This document shows, in pieces, positions 63,163-64,000 of a stretch of 64,000 nucleotides of DNA. This DNA comes from Flavobacteriales bacterium. Lineage in GTDB: Bacteria > Bacteroidota > Bacteroidia > Flavobacteriales_G > Salibacteraceae. The DNA is taken from the NCBI GenBank assembly GCA_020435995.1, contig JAGQYO010000010.1, forward strand, positions 1 to 64,000, given 5' to 3'. Made by a program: the position numbers and the translations under genes. Within the stretch, counting starts at the first letter, position 1; each line of letters begins with the position of its first letter. The notes beneath the pieces were generated by a model. That model searched no databases. It saw nothing but the letters and a program-made list of their open reading frames with translations, and was not told the origin of the DNA.

Positions 63163-64000
63163 TTAGTACGCTCTAGCAAATACAACTCTTTTTGAAGATG
63201 GTTTTCCACTATAAACACAAGTTCCAGATTCATTTTTTCCTTCCAATGGAATACAGCGAATAGTGGCTTTGGTCTCATCTTTTATTCGGTTTTCGGTTTC
63301 CGACGTTCCGTCCCAATGAGCCAACACAAAACCACCTTTTTGATCTAAAACCTTTTTGAAATCTTCGTAAGTATCAACTGTAGTGGTGTGGGTAGAACGA
63401 TGTTCGATTGCCCTATTATAAAGGTTGGTTTGAATTTCTTCCATTAAATTCTCAACGTATGCTACTACATTCGAAAGCGAAACAATTTCTTTGCTCAATG
63501 TGTCCCTTCGAGCTACTTCTACCGATTCGTTTTCTAAATCACGAGGACCCATTGCCAAGCGAACTGGAACACCTTTAAACTCGTATTCATTGAACTTCCA
63601 ACCAGGTTTTTGGGTGTCTCGGTCATCGTATTTTACGCAAATTCCCAATTTTTCGAGTTCTGCTTTAAGCGGCAATATCTTGTTTGTGATAGCAGATAAC
63701 TGCTCTTCATTTTTGTAGATAGGAATAATGGCTACTTGAATAGGGGCAAGTTTTGGCGGTAGTACCAATCCATTGTCATCAGAATGGGTCATGATAAGTC
63801 CACCCATTAAACGAGTTGAAACGCCCCAAGAGGTAGCCCATACGAATTCTTCTGTTCCTTCTTTGGTGGCAAATTTTACATCAAAAGCCTTGGCGAAATT
63901 TTGACCCAGAAAATGAGAGGTACCAGCCTGGAGTGCCTTGCCATCCTGCATAAGTGCTTCTATGCAATAGGTGTCGAGTGCACCTGCAAATCGTTCGTTT
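63163..64000 (-). CDS. proS: Prolyl-tRNA synthetase, C-terminal part (truncated by window edge)
   Basis: The frame is open through the right edge; about 279 codons are seen. Visible segments are ERFAGA ... [28 protein letters not shown] (class II motif 3 region), [29 protein letters not shown] and the anticodon-binding domain ([15 protein letters not shown] ... [33 protein letters not shown]). The zinc-binding-like tail ends in KRVVFARAY. The short eukaryote/archaea-like form of ProRS, ending in Tyr as here, is usual in Bacteroidota. It charges tRNA-Pro with proline. Confidence 0.95.
   Translation of the reverse strand, partial: NERFAGALDTYCIEALMQDGKALQAGTSHFLGQNFAKAFDVKFATKEGTEEFVWATSWGVSTRLMGGLIMTHSDDNGLVLPPKLAPIQVAIIPIYKNEEQLSAITNKILPLKAELEKLGICVKYDDRDTQKPGWKFNEYEFKGVPVRLAMGPRDLENESVEVARRDTLSKEIVSLSNVVAYVENLMEEIQTNLYNRAIEHRSTHTTTVDTYEDFKKVLDQKGGFVLAHWDGTSETENRIKDETKATIRCIPLEGKNESGTCVYSGKPSSKRVVFARAY

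Overview
The window is a piece of a Bacteroidota chromosome, most like the Flavobacteriales/Cryomorphaceae side of the phylum. The evidence is a type IX secretion cargo set (CHU_C-type and Por-type C-terminal sorting domains, SprB repeats, a PorP/SprF partner), Bacteroidota-type promoters (TAnnTTTG at -7, in the best cases with TTG/TTTG about 20 bases upstream), almost no Shine-Dalgarno sequences, a monomeric NADP isocitrate dehydrogenase and a Bacteroidota-type TruA paralogue. No rRNA, complete tRNA or CRISPR array is visible.

Positions 1-10.7 kb look like the end of a genomic island. They hold an AlbA/HATPase-type ATP-binding protein cut by the left edge, two tandem GIY-YIG proteins, a PIF1-like helicase overlapping a type I restriction HsdR, and a translationally coupled pair made of an OLD/DUF3696-like ATPase and an unrecognised protein with a faint PLD/MIT_C-like signature. 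This pair is the best candidate here for an undescribed defence module. The island ends at a 22-base copy of a tRNA 3' end (probably tRNA-Asp) with a terminator. A second partial copy lies 121 bases further on, inside nested inverted repeats, which is what integrase attachment sites look like.

Positions 11-15.8 kb hold a decaying second type I restriction locus: hsdM with two nonsense codons and a frameshift, an intact AbiEi/AbiEii toxin-antitoxin pair with its own operator-like promoter, a REP-associated (RAYT) transposase flanked by palindromes, and only the first 80 codons of an hsdS.

Positions 16-47 kb are mostly ordinary chromosome: a 1726-residue SprB-repeat adhesin with its PorP/SprF partner, a methyltransferase, TruA, an acyltransferase, a YtxH/holin-like envelope trio, HMG-CoA lyase-like, TlpA, MsrA, GNAT, a PAS histidine kinase, a VanX-type dipeptidase, a FabZ-like dehydratase, an MMPL/RND exporter, a universal stress protein, isocitrate dehydrogenase, a BlaI/M56-TonB regulatory pair with a visible operator, a secreted subtilisin and a YceI lipoprotein.

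Positions 47-54.7 kb are an inorganic-carbon acquisition locus: beta carbonic anhydrase facing a minus-strand run of SulP transporter, DabB and DabA, headed by a small secreted protein with its own promoter. Together they would import bicarbonate/CO2 and interconvert the two. Beyond lie TrkH/TrkA potassium uptake, a DUF4159 protein, RsmE, TrmL, a repeat-rich gap, a T9SS cargo protein, a prohibitin-like protein, a lipoprotein, an outer membrane protein and the C-terminal part of prolyl-tRNA synthetase, cut by the right edge.
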